From: Mycolicibacterium llatzerense
Lineage (GTDB): Bacteria; Actinomycetota; Actinomycetes; Mycobacteriales; Mycobacteriaceae
Reading direction: 5' to 3'
Assembly: GCF_000878195.1 (NCBI RefSeq)
Contig: NZ_JXST01000025.1
Location: 33,515-97,514, forward strand
DNA length: 64,000 nucleotides
Within the stretch, counting starts at the first letter, position 1. Each line of letters opens with the position of its first letter. Under the pieces are notes generated by a model. It was not told the origin of the DNA. It made no database searches and saw nothing but the letters and a program-made list of their open reading frames with translations. Position numbers and translations under genes: made by a program. Shown here one piece after another: positions 23,999-33,284 of this stretch.

Positions 23999-25315
23999 GT
24001 GTCGTCGGACGCGCAGAACCACGGGTCGCATCTCGATGCTCCGACAGTCATTCGCACCAAACGCGACGGCGGCGTGCTGTCCGACGCCGCGATCGACTGG
24101 GTGATCGACGGCTATACCCACGGCCGGGTGGCCGACGCGCAGATGTCGGCGTTGCTGATGGCCGTCTTCCTGCGCGGCATGACGCCGGCCGAGATCGCCC
24201 GCTGGACCGCGGCGATGGTCGGCTCGGGCGAGCGCTTCGACTTCACCGACCTGCGGCGTGCCGGCCGGCCGCTGGCTCTGGTGGACAAACACTCGACCGG
24301 CGGCGTCGGCGACAAGATCACCATCCCGCTGGTCCCCGTCGTCATGGCCTGCGGCGGCGCCGTCCCGCAGGCGGCGGGCCGCGGCCTCGGGCATACCGGC
24401 GGCACCCTGGACAAGCTCGAAGCGATTCCGGGGTTCACCGCCGAACTGTCCAAAGACCTTATCCGCCAACAGCTTTCCGATATCGGGGCAGCGATCTTCG
24501 CGGCCGGGGACCTGGCGCCCGCAGACCGCAAGATCTACGCCCTGCGCGACGTCACCGGTACGACCGAATCGCTGCCGCTCATCGCCAGCTCGATCATGAG
24601 CAAGAAACTGGCCGAGGGCGCCCGCTCGCTGGTGCTGGACGTCAAGGTCGGTCGCGGCGCATTCCTCAAGACCGAGGGCGAGTCGCGCGAGCTGGCGCGC
24701 ACCATGGTCGACCTCGGTGTCGCCTACGGCGTTCCGACCCGGGCGCTGCTCACCGACATGGACCGGCCGTTGGGTCGTGCGGTCGGCAACGCGATCGAGG
24801 TCGCCGAGTCGCTGGACGTGCTGGCCGGCGGCGGTCCGGACGACGTCGTCACGCTGACCGTCGCGCTGGCCCGCGAGATGCTGGACGTCGCCGGTATCGA
24901 CGACGTCGACCCGGCGCAGACTCTGACCGATGGCACCGCGATGGACTGTTTCCGGCAGCTGATCGCGGCGCAGGGCGGCGATCCCGAGGCGCCGCTGCCG
25001 ATGGGCACGCACACCGAGACGGTGGTGGCGACCCGCGGTGGGGTGATGGGCGACATCGACGCCATGGCGGTCGCGATGGCCGTGTGGCGGCTCGGCGCGG
25101 GCCGGGCCCAGCCCGGCGACCCCGTGCAGGCCGGGGCGGGGCTGTACCTCCACCGGCGCAGCGGCGAGCCCGTCGCTGCCGGCGAGACGCTGTTCACGCT
25201 GTACACCGAGACCCCCGAGCGGCTGCCGTCAGCCTTGGCCGAACTCGACGGCGGCTGGTCCGTGGACGACGCGGCGCCGGCGCAGCGGCCCGTGGTGCTC
25301 GACCGCGTCGAGTAG
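23999..25315 (+). CDS. deoA: thymidine phosphorylase
   Basis: 438 residues, GTG at 23999 with a perfect AGGAGG 8 bases upstream. The signature LVDKHSTGGVGDKITIPL is the phosphate-binding region, and AGRGLGHTGGTLDKLEAIPG plus SIMSKKLAEGA are typical of the family. It splits thymidine or deoxyuridine with phosphate into base and deoxyribose-1-phosphate. The product uracil feeds upp, encoded about 9.5 kb away. Corresponds to Rv3314c. Confidence 0.95.
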   Translation: MSSDAQNHGSHLDAPTVIRTKRDGGVLSDAAIDWVIDGYTHGRVADAQMSALLMAVFLRGMTPAEIARWTAAMVGSGERFDFTDLRRAGRPLALVDKHSTGGVGDKITIPLVPVVMACGGAVPQAAGRGLGHTGGTLDKLEAIPGFTAELSKDLIRQQLSDIGAAIFAAGDLAPADRKIYALRDVTGTTESLPLIASSIMSKKLAEGARSLVLDVKVGRGAFLKTEGESRELARTMVDLGVAYGVPTRALLTDMDRPLGRAVGNAIEVAESLDVLAGGGPDDVVTLTVALAREMLDVAGIDDVDPAQTLTDGTAMDCFRQLIAAQGGDPEAPLPMGTHTETVVATRGGVMGDIDAMAVAMAVWRLGAGRAQPGDPVQAGAGLYLHRRSGEPVAAGETLFTLYTETPERLPSALAELDGGWSVDDAAPAQRPVVLDRVE

Positions 25316-25388
25316 GCCGCGGCTGATTCGCCTTGGGCGAAAGCGGCATCCATGGCTCTGACCCGTCTGCGCCGCTAGGGTCGACCGC

Positions 25389-26210
25389 ATGGCTGACGAT
25401 GACCTCCGCGACTTCGAGCGCACCGAGTTCACCCACGATGGCACGACCCGCACCGTCTACCGCCGCGGTACCGGTCCGGCCGTCATCGTGATCGCCGAGA
25501 TTCCGGGCATCACGCCCAAGGTTCTCGACTTCGCCCGCAAGGTCGCCGATATCGGCTGTACCGCCGTCCTGCCTCACCTGTTCGGCATTCCGGGCCTGGA
25601 TCCCAACGCGAGCAACATGGCCGCGCTCAAAGGCATGGCGTCGGTGTTGCCCGCATGCGTCAGCAAGGAGTTCACCATCCTCGCCACCGGCAAGACGTCG
25701 CCGGTGGTCGACTGGCTGCGGGCATTGGCGCGGTCCGAACACGAACGCTGCGGCGGCCCCGGCGTCGGCGCGATCGGGATGTGCTTCACCGGCGGCTACG
25801 CCCTGGCGATGGCCACCGACGACGTCATCCTCGCCCCGGTGCTGTCCCAGCCGTCGATGCCGATCGGCCTCACCGCCAAACAGCGCCACAACATCGACAT
25901 CTCGCCGGCCGACCTGGAGGTCGTCAAGGGCCGGTGCGCCCGTGGGCTCAACGTCATCGGTATGCGATTCAAGAGCGACAAGCTGGTCCCGGCAGCGCGT
26001 TTCGACTTCCTGCGGGAGCAGCTGGGTGACGCCTTCATCGCCGTCGAACTCGAGGATGCCGACGCCAACCCGGATGCGCGGCTGTCACCGCACTCGGTGG
26101 TCACCGAGCACCTGATCGACGAGCCGGGCCAGGCCACCCGAGCCGCGCTGGACCAGGTACTGGACCTGTTCCGGACACGACTGCTGCCGGCCACGGAACC
26201 CGCGGGCTAA
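25389..26210 (+). CDS. dienelactone hydrolase-family protein
   Basis: 273 residues, alpha/beta hydrolase fold with a cysteine nucleophile elbow IGMCFTGGYALAM (GxCxG), as in dienelactone hydrolases, and a late SPHSVVTEHLID segment that can supply the histidine. It starts 73 bases after deoA and is 28 bases before add, so it sits inside the nucleoside salvage run but has no evident role there; M. tuberculosis lacks a gene in this exact place as far as I recall. Substrate unknown. Confidence 0.85.
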   Translation: MADDDLRDFERTEFTHDGTTRTVYRRGTGPAVIVIAEIPGITPKVLDFARKVADIGCTAVLPHLFGIPGLDPNASNMAALKGMASVLPACVSKEFTILATGKTSPVVDWLRALARSEHERCGGPGVGAIGMCFTGGYALAMATDDVILAPVLSQPSMPIGLTAKQRHNIDISPADLEVVKGRCARGLNVIGMRFKSDKLVPAARFDFLREQLGDAFIAVELEDADANPDARLSPHSVVTEHLIDEPGQATRAALDQVLDLFRTRLLPATEPAG

Positions 26211-26238
26211 AAGCCATCATCGGGCGCAAGATGGACGC

Positions 26239-27321
26239 ATGACCCTGACGCTGGATCAGATCAAGCAAGCACCGAAAGCCCTGTTGCACGATCACCTCGA
26301 CGGCGGCCTGCGCCCCGCCACGGTGGTGGAGCTGGCCGAGCAGAGCGGCTATGGCGACCTGCCCACCATGGACGTCGATGAACTGGCGATGTGGTTCCGC
26401 ACCCAGGCGCACAGCGGCTCGCTGGTCCGCTACCTGGAGCCGTTCGCGCACACCGTCGGCGTCATGCAGAGCACCGACGCGCTGTACCGCGTCGCCTACG
26501 AGTGCGTCGAGGATCTTGCTGCCGACAACGTCGTCTACGCCGAGGTCCGGTTCGCGCCCGAGCTGCACATCGCCGAAGGTCTGGTGCTGGACGAGGTCGT
26601 CGACGCGGTGCTGGCGGGGTTCGCGGACGGGGAGAAAGCCGCAGCAGCCGCAGGGCAGGCAGCGACGGTGCGCTGCCTGGTCACTGCGATGCGGCATGCC
26701 GCCCGGTCCCGCGAGATCGCCGAGTTGGCCATCCGGTTCCGCGACCGCGGCGTGGTCGGGTTCGACATCGCCGGTGCCGAGGCCGGCTACCCTCCGACCC
26801 GCCACCTCGACGCCTTCGAATACATGCGGGGCAACAACGCGCGCTTCACGATTCACGCCGGTGAGGCCTTCGGCCTGCCGTCCATCCACGAGGCCATCGC
26901 CTACTGCGGCGCCGACCGGCTGGGCCACGGGGTACGCATAGTCGACGACATCGAAGCCGGGCCGGACGGTGCCTTCCGGCTCGGCCGGGTGGCGAATATC
27001 GTGCGGGACAAGCGAATTCCGCTGGAGATGTGCCCGAGCAGCAATGTGCAGACCGGCGCGGCGCCGAGCATCGCCGAGCACCCGTTCGACCGGTTGGCCC
27101 GGCTGCGCTTCCGCGTCACCGTCAACACCGACAACCGCCTGATGAGCGACACCACCATGACTCAGGAGATGGCGCACCTGGTGGACGCGTTCGGCTACGG
27201 CTGGACCGACCTGCAGCGGTTCACCATCAACGCGATGAAGTCGGCCTTCATCCCGTTCGATGAGCGGCTGGCGATCATCGACGACGTCATCAAACCGCGT
27301 TACGCCGTGCTCGTCGGGTAG
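26239..27321 (+). CDS. add: adenosine deaminase
   Basis: 360 residues. Zinc ligands are His17 and His19 (LLHDHLDGG). Other family motifs are FTIHAGEAFGLPS (catalytic Glu), GADRLGHGVRI, CPSSNVQTGA and VTVNTDNRLMS (catalytic Asp). It deaminates adenosine to inosine, which PunA can then phosphorolyse. The last 22 bases overlap, tail to tail, the mmpL gene. Corresponds to Rv3313c. Confidence 0.96.
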   Translation: MTLTLDQIKQAPKALLHDHLDGGLRPATVVELAEQSGYGDLPTMDVDELAMWFRTQAHSGSLVRYLEPFAHTVGVMQSTDALYRVAYECVEDLAADNVVYAEVRFAPELHIAEGLVLDEVVDAVLAGFADGEKAAAAAGQAATVRCLVTAMRHAARSREIAELAIRFRDRGVVGFDIAGAEAGYPPTRHLDAFEYMRGNNARFTIHAGEAFGLPSIHEAIAYCGADRLGHGVRIVDDIEAGPDGAFRLGRVANIVRDKRIPLEMCPSSNVQTGAAPSIAEHPFDRLARLRFRVTVNTDNRLMSDTTMTQEMAHLVDAFGYGWTDLQRFTINAMKSAFIPFDERLAIIDDVIKPRYAVLVG

Positions 27322-30254
27322 CTGTCCGTCGGGGTGTCGTCGACGAAGCCGGACCGCCCGGCTGCCGCACCTGCCGGCTCGGGCTGCTGCGCCTGCTGGA
27401 ACGACTTCGGCACGAACTTCTCGAAGTTGTACTTGCCCCGCGGATGGACCACCTGCGGCCACCAGAACCAGCGTCCGAGCAGCACCGCGATCGACGGCAT
27501 CAGCAGCGACCGCACGATGAAGGTGTCGATCAGCAGGCCGATGGCGATGGTCGAACCCATCTGCGCCAGCACGATCAGCTTGCTGGCCATCATGCCGGCC
27601 ATGGTGGCCGCGAACACCAGTCCGGCCGAGGTGACGACACCGCCGGTGCCGGCCATGGACCGGATGATGCCGGTCTTGAGGCCGGCGTGGATCTCATCCT
27701 GGAACCGGGACACCAGCAGCAGGTTGTAGTCCGAGCCGACGGCCAACAGGATGATGACCGACATCAGCATGACCAGCCACTGCACCTGGATGCCGAACAG
27801 GTCCTGCCAGATCAGCACCGAGATGCCGAACGACGCGGCGATGGAACTGCCCGCGGTGCCGACGATCGTCAACGCCGCGACGGCGCTGCGCGTCAGGATG
27901 AGCATGATCATGAAGATCAGCGTCAGCGAGGAGATGACGGCGATCATCAGGTCGTAGCGGGCGCCGTCGGCCATGTCCCGGTAGGTCGCCGCGACGCCGC
28001 CGAGGTAGATCTTGGCGTCCGACAGTGACGACATCTTCAAGGCGTCTTGCGCGGCCTTGCGCTCGGACTCGACGCGGTTGATCCCGTCGACGGTCGCCGG
28101 GTCGCTCTGGTGCGTGACGAACATGCGCGCGGACTTGCCGTCCGGCGACATGAACATCTTCAGCCCGCGCTGGAAGTCCGGGTTCTGGAAGGCCTCGGGC
28201 GGCAGGTAGAACAGGTCGTCGTTCTTGGCGCCGTCGAAGGCGGCACCCATCGACAGCGCGGTGTCGTTCATGGCCTGCATCTGGTCGATGAGGGCCTTCT
28301 GCGAGTTGTACGACGCCAGCGACAGGTCCCTGCTGGTCTTCATCGACGCGATGGTCTGGGGGAGCAGTGCCGTCAGCTTGGGTGCCAGGTCGGCCAGCTT
28401 GTCGGTGTTGACCTGGACGTCGCCGGTCCGGTCGGTCAGCTCGTCGATGCCGTCGAGGGAATCGAACACCGAGCGCACCGCGGCGCACATCGGGATGTCG
28501 AAGCAGTGCGGTTCCCAGTAGAAGTAGTTGCGCATCGGCCGGAACTGGTCATCGAAGTTCGCGATGTTGTTGCGCATCTCCTCGGTGACTTCCAGGAGCG
28601 CTTGGGATTTGGCGGCCGAGTCCTGGGTCAGCTTGGTCTGCTCGAGCGACAGCGCGTACTGCTTCTCCAGGATGCTGATCGACACGTTGGTGGCGTCGAC
28701 CATCCGGAGCTGGTCCTCCAGCTGCTTGCGCTGGAACGGCAGGTTCATGTTGCTGGTCTGGCCCGAGATACTCGTCTGGAACGGAATCGAGCTGTGCTGG
28801 ATGGGAATTCCCAGCGGCCGGGTGATGCTCTGCACCATCGCGATGCCGTCGGTGTGCATCACGTTGCTCGCGATCTTGTTCAGCACCAGCATGTCGGCGG
28901 GATTGCGCATGTCGTGGGTGGACTCGACCATCAGGATGTCGGGGTTCATCCGGGCCTGCGTGAAGTGCCGGTCGGCGGCGGCGAAGCCGATGTTGACCGG
29001 GGCGTTGTCGGGCAGGTAGTAGCGGTCGTTGTAGGCCGGCTTGTAGCCGGGGATGGCGACGACGCCGACCAGCACGACGAACAGGCTGGCCACCAGAATC
29101 GGTGCGGGCCAACGCACCACGGCCGTGCCGATGCGCCGCCAGAACCTGCTCTGCGGTGGCCTCTTGGACTCGTACATGCCGACTCGGCTGCCGAGGTACA
29201 GGACGGCGGGGCCGAGCGTGACCGAGATCGCCACCACGACGAGCATGCCGATCGCGACCGGAGCGCCCATGGTGGTGAAGTAGGGCAGGCGGCAGAAGCT
29301 CAGGCAGTACGTCGCGCCGGCGATGGTCAGTCCGGAACCCACGATCACGGGTGCGACGGACTTGAAGGTGGCGTAGTACGAGTCGTCCCGGTCCAGCCCG
29401 ATGCCGCGGTCTTCGCGATACCGGCCGAAGATGAAGATGCCGTAGTCGGTGGCGGCGGCGATGGCCAGCATGGTCAGGATGTTGCCCGCGAAGGTCGTCA
29501 ACCCGAACACGTCGTGGGTGGCGAGCACCGACACCACACCGCGAGCGGTCAGCAGCGCCAGGAACGTCAGGAACAGCTGGACCAGGGTGGTCCTGACCGA
29601 GCGGTAGACCACCAGCAGCATGCCGGCGATCGCGGCGAGGGTGATCAGCGTGATCATGATCAGGCTCGCGTTGCCGATGACGTGCATGTCGTCGGTCAGT
29701 GCGGCGGGACCGGCGACGTGCGCCTGGACCCCCGGTGGGGCCTTGGTCTCCTCGATGACCTTGCGGACGGCGTCCACGCCTTCGTTGGCGAGCGTCATGC
29801 CCTGCTCGCCGGCGAGGTTGATCATCACGTAGGACGCCTTGCCGTCGGCGCTCTGCGCGCCTGCCGCCGTCAGCGTGTCACCCCAGAAATCCTGGATGTG
29901 CTGGATGTGCTCGGGATCCTGCTGCAGCTTGCGGATGATCTCGTCGTAGTACTTGTGGGCGTCCGGGCCGAGCGGCTCCTTGCCCTCGACCACGACCATG
30001 ATCGTGCTGTTGGAGTTGAACTCCTTGAAGTTGCTGCCCATCAACTTCATCGCGTGCATCGACGGGGCGTCCTCGGGCGCCATCGGCGCGGCGTGCAGCT
30101 CGCCGACGACCTCCAGCGGCGGTGCGATCACGTTCACCAGAACGGCGATCGCGATCCAGAACAGGATGATCGGCACCGACAGGATGCGCAGCGCATGGGC
30201 GAACTTGGGCCGCTTGGCTGTCGTGCTGTGCTGGGTCTCAAGTGTTTCGGTCAT
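27300..30254 (-). CDS. MmpL-family RND transporter (MmpL4/5-like)
   Basis: 984 residues. Twelve membrane helices in two halves are separated by large outer loops. The proton-relay Asp-Tyr pairs are visible as Asp270-Tyr271 (AATDYGIFIFGR) and the later VGSDYNLLLVSRFQ. The second outer loop has a long coiled-coil hairpin (about 495-650) with a Cys pair in HCFDIPMC, as in MmpL4/MmpL5. Such transporters export siderophores, lipids or drugs with MmpS partners. It overlaps mmpS by ATGA. No such pair lies at this position in M. tuberculosis, so it is an insertion between add and the Rv3312c-type hydrolase. Confidence 0.93.
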   Translation of the reverse strand: MTETLETQHSTTAKRPKFAHALRILSVPIILFWIAIAVLVNVIAPPLEVVGELHAAPMAPEDAPSMHAMKLMGSNFKEFNSNSTIMVVVEGKEPLGPDAHKYYDEIIRKLQQDPEHIQHIQDFWGDTLTAAGAQSADGKASYVMINLAGEQGMTLANEGVDAVRKVIEETKAPPGVQAHVAGPAALTDDMHVIGNASLIMITLITLAAIAGMLLVVYRSVRTTLVQLFLTFLALLTARGVVSVLATHDVFGLTTFAGNILTMLAIAAATDYGIFIFGRYREDRGIGLDRDDSYYATFKSVAPVIVGSGLTIAGATYCLSFCRLPYFTTMGAPVAIGMLVVVAISVTLGPAVLYLGSRVGMYESKRPPQSRFWRRIGTAVVRWPAPILVASLFVVLVGVVAIPGYKPAYNDRYYLPDNAPVNIGFAAADRHFTQARMNPDILMVESTHDMRNPADMLVLNKIASNVMHTDGIAMVQSITRPLGIPIQHSSIPFQTSISGQTSNMNLPFQRKQLEDQLRMVDATNVSISILEKQYALSLEQTKLTQDSAAKSQALLEVTEEMRNNIANFDDQFRPMRNYFYWEPHCFDIPMCAAVRSVFDSLDGIDELTDRTGDVQVNTDKLADLAPKLTALLPQTIASMKTSRDLSLASYNSQKALIDQMQAMNDTALSMGAAFDGAKNDDLFYLPPEAFQNPDFQRGLKMFMSPDGKSARMFVTHQSDPATVDGINRVESERKAAQDALKMSSLSDAKIYLGGVAATYRDMADGARYDLMIAVISSLTLIFMIMLILTRSAVAALTIVGTAGSSIAASFGISVLIWQDLFGIQVQWLVMLMSVIILLAVGSDYNLLLVSRFQDEIHAGLKTGIIRSMAGTGGVVTSAGLVFAATMAGMMASKLIVLAQMGSTIAIGLLIDTFIVRSLLMPSIAVLLGRWFWWPQVVHPRGKYNFEKFVPKSFQQAQQPEPAGAAAGRSGFVDDTPTDSYPTSTA

Positions 30255-30703
30255 GCGGACTTCACCAAGCAGTAGGTCTGGGCGTTGACGCCATCGGCTG
30301 ACTTCTCTTCACGGACGGTGCCGTTGACGGTGACGCGGCAACCAATGTGGTCGCTGCTCTGCTCACCGTCGCTGCGGGCCATCAAGTTCGCGCTGACCGT
30401 CGGCAGCGTGGTGGACAGGGTGACCGACCACGGCAGTGTCGCGGTGACCGAGTGCACGTTGGCGTCCGGATCGAAGTAGCTGATGTCGGCCGAGCTCCCG
30501 GGTGGTCCGTAGACCTCGTACACGACGACCTTGGGGTTGAACTGGACGATTTCGATCCCCGCACCGGCATGGGCATTGAGGTTCTCGGACCCGAACTTCG
30601 CGTGCAGGCGCGACACCACCAGGCCCGACACCGCCAACACGACCACCAGAAGAAGCGGTATCCAGACCTTCTTCACCAGGCGTCCCATCGAAAACGACCG
30701 CAC
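30251..30703 (-). CDS. MmpS-family membrane accessory protein
   Basis: 150 residues. An N-terminal anchor (VWIPLLLVVVLAVSGLVV, about 13-30) is followed by an extracytoplasmic beta-rich domain with the MmpS pattern (VVYEVYGPPGSSADISYFD, then CRVTVNGTVREEKS and a final Cys in TYCLV). It partners the MmpL encoded immediately downstream with an ATGA overlap. Start ATG at 30703; an internal ATG five codons later is also possible. A 17-base palindrome lies about 80 bases upstream. Confidence 0.92.
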   Translation of the reverse strand: MRSFSMGRLVKKVWIPLLLVVVLAVSGLVVSRLHAKFGSENLNAHAGAGIEIVQFNPKVVVYEVYGPPGSSADISYFDPDANVHSVTATLPWSVTLSTTLPTVSANLMARSDGEQSSDHIGCRVTVNGTVREEKSADGVNAQTYCLVKSA

Positions 30704-30780
30704 CCGACCACCTTCCGCTCAACCCGCTGACCGAAACCCCGACGATCAGGCCGCTGCCTCACCTGCCCTCGGCAGGCGGC

Positions 30781-30797
30781 TCCGCTGACTCAGCGGA
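30781..30797. promoter_or_regulatory. perfect 17-base palindrome upstream of mmpS, possible operator
   Basis: TCCGCTGACTCAGCGGA is an exact palindrome around a single central base, 78 bases upstream of the mmpS start. It could be the operator of a TetR or MarR protein controlling mmpS-mmpL, but no regulator gene is adjacent. The rest of the 192-base gap holds an AT-rich stretch (CTAACTAATATTGCAA) that may contain the promoter. Confidence 0.4.
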
Positions 30798-30895
30798 TTC
30801 TTGGGAAATTCTTACGCCTTGCTAACTAATATTGCAACGCGGTTGTGCCGGGTGTCGGCCGGGAGTGTGCGTGGTGGCCGGGTGACCTGGGATTT

Positions 30896-31732
30896 TCAGT
30901 CGGGCATAACGGCCCTCAGTGCGGCCGCGAACTCGTCGGGCGCGCTCATGAACCCGCCGTGATCGCCGGGGAAGATGGCGGGTTCGATGTCCAGCAGGTG
31001 GCACAGCGCCATCGAGGTGCCGTGAGTGATGAGATGTTCGGAATCGGCGCCGATGCCGACGATGACCCGGCTTGCTTTCAACGCGTCGAGGTCCGGCACA
31101 TACGTTGTGGTGCACAGCAATTCGTGGTTGAAGAACCGGGCCAGGTCGGCGAGTTGCTTTGTCATCTCGTCTGGCGAGGGCTGTCCCGGCTGCCCAGGAG
31201 CCCCGTCCTCGGACTGATCGAAGCCCGCCGTGGCCATGAACTTCGCCATCGCCGCGCCGGGTCCGTCGCTGTGGAAGGTGGCGATGATGTCCTGCGTCGC
31301 GGCGCGCTGCTTGGAGGCTTCCGATGCGGGCAGCAGCTCCAGCAGCGGTGGCTCGTGCGCGACCAGTGTCCGCACCCGGCCGGGGTACCTCGTGGCCAGC
31401 GCCAGACCGGTCACCGCGCCGCCGCTGGAGCCGAACACGTCGGCCGGACCGGTGCCGAGGTCATCGAGGATCGCGGCGACGTCGGCGGCCCGCAGCTCTG
31501 GCGTCGAATCCTGTGCGGGATCGTCGATGGGGCTGGCGCCGAGCCCGCGTGGGTCGTACGTGACGACGGTGTGGTCGGCGGCCAGCACGTCGGCGACGAG
31601 AGCGAACTCGGACGCCGTCATCGGGGAACCGATGACGGCGAGCACCGGCCCGCTGCCGCGCACCTCGTAGTGCAGGGTCGCGCCGGGTACGACGAGATTT
31701 CGGACGATGGGCTGGGTGCCGGTCTGGGTCAT
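30896..31732 (-). CDS. alpha/beta hydrolase (position of Rv3312c)
   Basis: 278 residues from ATG 31732 (MTQTGTQPIVRNLVVPGATL); ATG at 31753 would add seven residues. Nucleophile elbow GSSGGAVTG, preceded by VVTYDPRGLGASP, with a late acidic residue (GIGADSEH) and histidine (PGDHGGFM) completing a likely triad. The strand order and DPRGLG segment fit the general alpha/beta hydrolase group (esterase/peroxidase-like). It is followed upstream by the Rv3311-type gene, as in M. tuberculosis. Substrate unknown. Confidence 0.85.
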   Translation of the reverse strand: MTQTGTQPIVRNLVVPGATLHYEVRGSGPVLAVIGSPMTASEFALVADVLAADHTVVTYDPRGLGASPIDDPAQDSTPELRAADVAAILDDLGTGPADVFGSSGGAVTGLALATRYPGRVRTLVAHEPPLLELLPASEASKQRAATQDIIATFHSDGPGAAMAKFMATAGFDQSEDGAPGQPGQPSPDEMTKQLADLARFFNHELLCTTTYVPDLDALKASRVIVGIGADSEHLITHGTSMALCHLLDIEPAIFPGDHGGFMSAPDEFAAALRAVMPD

Positions 31733-31777
31733 GTCAGTGCAGACCGGTGGCATCCCCGGAACTCATCGCCGTCCGGA

Positions 31778-33067
31778 CTACTCCTGGCGGAGTCGGGACT
31801 CGACGAAGCGCTCGAGGGTCTCCCACTGGGCGACGGCCTCGGCGTACGGCTTCGACGGGGCGCCGACGGTCTCGGGCTCGAGCACGTGGCCCACGAACTT
31901 GCCCAGCGGCTGGCTGGTGGTCAGGGCCTTGTCGGCGGTGCCGTCGTCGGCGTAGTCGCAGACGTCGCGGGCGAACTCGACCGCCAGGTCGAGCTGCTCG
32001 CGGTCGACGGCGTCGGGGCCGTCGGAGATGTCGTCGGACAGCCCGCTGAGCACGTAGACGTTGTCCTCGGTGACGCGGATCTGCAGCGAGCCGTCGGTGG
32101 CCGCCGTGCGGATGTCGGCGTAGGCCTCGAAGCTGGACAGGTCGCTCTCGTGCTCGTCGGCCAGGTAGCGGGCCAGGGTGCGCTCCGAGCCGAACACGCT
32201 GATGCGGCCGTTACGGCCGAGGAACCGCGGCTGATCGTTGTAATAGCACCGCAGCGTGTAGAAGGTGCCGCCCTTGGTCATGATGCGGATCGGGTCGATG
32301 CCGACGCGCTCCCAGAAGTCCTCGTCGCTGCCGAGCAGCTGGCGCTCCGCCTGGACGGTGAGGGCCGCCTCCTCGGAATCCGTGTCCACCTCGCCCTCGA
32401 TGACCTCGTCTTCGGAGTCCTCGGCTGCCGCTTCGGCCTCGTCGAGTTCGTCTTCCTCGGGCTCAGGTGCGGGCTCGTCGAGCTCGGCCTGGGCCTTGGC
32501 CGCGGCCTTGGCGTCGACCTCGGGGGTGGTCACCAGCTCGTCGATGGCATCGAGCACGTGATCCCAGCTACGGCCGACGGCGGCCTCGATGTCCGCCCAG
32601 CGCTTGCGGCCGGCGCGGCCCGAGAAGGCCTCGGCGCCGCCGCCGAGCGTCGACAACACGGGGTTGCCGTTGAAGAACTTCGCCACCGCGATCAGATCGC
32701 ACACCGAGCCGAGCGCGCCGACCACCTGGAGCGTGCGCCGCAGCGAGGTGACGGACTCGTCGGTGGGCTTCTCGGCGACCAGTTCCGGCACGCCGACGAG
32801 GTCGTGCAGGTGGCTCTCGTCCGGGTTCAGGCGGTGGGCGTTGGCCTCGCCGAGCGCCTGCCACTTCGGGTGGTCAGCGAGGTCGTTGTCGGTGTTGGTC
32901 CGCACGAAGGCGGCCAGGTCAGCGACGGAGTCGAACCCGAAGAGGGCGTCGTCGTCGCCGAGGAACGCTTCCCACTCGTCGTCCGAGTCACGCCACAACG
33001 GCGCCCACAGGGTGTACAGATCGCCATGGGTCAAACCGAGCCGAACCGGCACGATGTCAGCAGCCAT
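31778..33067 (-). CDS. acidic conserved mycobacterial protein (Rv3311-like)
   Basis: 429 residues from ATG 33067 (MAADIVPVRLGLTHGDLYTL); the frame remains open upstream but with a non-conserved, Pro/Arg-rich leader. The N- and C-terminal parts look globular, the latter with RFLGRNGRISVFGSERTLAR. The middle (about 195-250) is a very acidic Glu/Asp/Ala stretch, probably unfolded. Length and neighbours correspond to Rv3311 (about 420 residues), a conserved protein without a known function. No catalytic motif is visible. Confidence 0.85.
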   Translation of the reverse strand: MAADIVPVRLGLTHGDLYTLWAPLWRDSDDEWEAFLGDDDALFGFDSVADLAAFVRTNTDNDLADHPKWQALGEANAHRLNPDESHLHDLVGVPELVAEKPTDESVTSLRRTLQVVGALGSVCDLIAVAKFFNGNPVLSTLGGGAEAFSGRAGRKRWADIEAAVGRSWDHVLDAIDELVTTPEVDAKAAAKAQAELDEPAPEPEEDELDEAEAAAEDSEDEVIEGEVDTDSEEAALTVQAERQLLGSDEDFWERVGIDPIRIMTKGGTFYTLRCYYNDQPRFLGRNGRISVFGSERTLARYLADEHESDLSSFEAYADIRTAATDGSLQIRVTEDNVYVLSGLSDDISDGPDAVDREQLDLAVEFARDVCDYADDGTADKALTTSQPLGKFVGHVLEPETVGAPSKPYAEAVAQWETLERFVESRLRQE

Positions 33068-33077
33068 GCGGCACAGC

Positions 33078-33266
33078 CTATCGACGTGTGGCTGGGGCCA
33101 TGCTGGGGGCGTCGGGTCGGTACAGGTCGTTGCGTAGATGGCGCAGGACGGTGGCCGCGGCGTCGGGGTCCCGCCCCGGCGTGGACAGTTCCGCGGCCGC
33201 GCGTTTGAGCACCGCCAGCGTCGTGCGCGCACGTGCCATCGCGTCGTCGTATTCGGCGGTGGTCAT
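33078..33266 (-). CDS. small helical protein of unknown function
   Basis: 62 residues, ATG at 33266. The sequence (MTTAEYDDAMARARTTLAVL...) reads as one amphipathic helix pair with a Pro/Arg tail, and codon choice is high in G/C at third positions as in its neighbours. It sits between the NlpC/P60 gene (18 bases) and the Rv3311-like gene (10 bases), in the same direction, so it may be part of that transcript. No family recognised; a chance open frame remains possible. Confidence 0.5.
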   Translation of the reverse strand: MTTAEYDDAMARARTTLAVLKRAAAELSTPGRDPDAAATVLRHLRNDLYRPDAPSMAPATRR

Positions 33267-33284
33267 GCTGCTGTCATTCGGTGG

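Noticed and set aside
25317..25347. Hairpin after deoA (TTCGCC-TTG-GGCGAA)
   Set aside because: Short stem without a T-run; the following gene is in the same direction and probably cotranscribed.
28047..30275. Plus-strand open frame of 742 codons over mmpL
   Set aside because: Shadow of mmpL; the composition mirrors antisense codons and there is no ribosome site or motif.
30845..33208. Plus-strand open frame of 787 codons over the hydrolase and Rv3311-like genes
   Set aside because: It spans two real genes and their gap on the other strand; Gly/Val/Asp-rich shadow.
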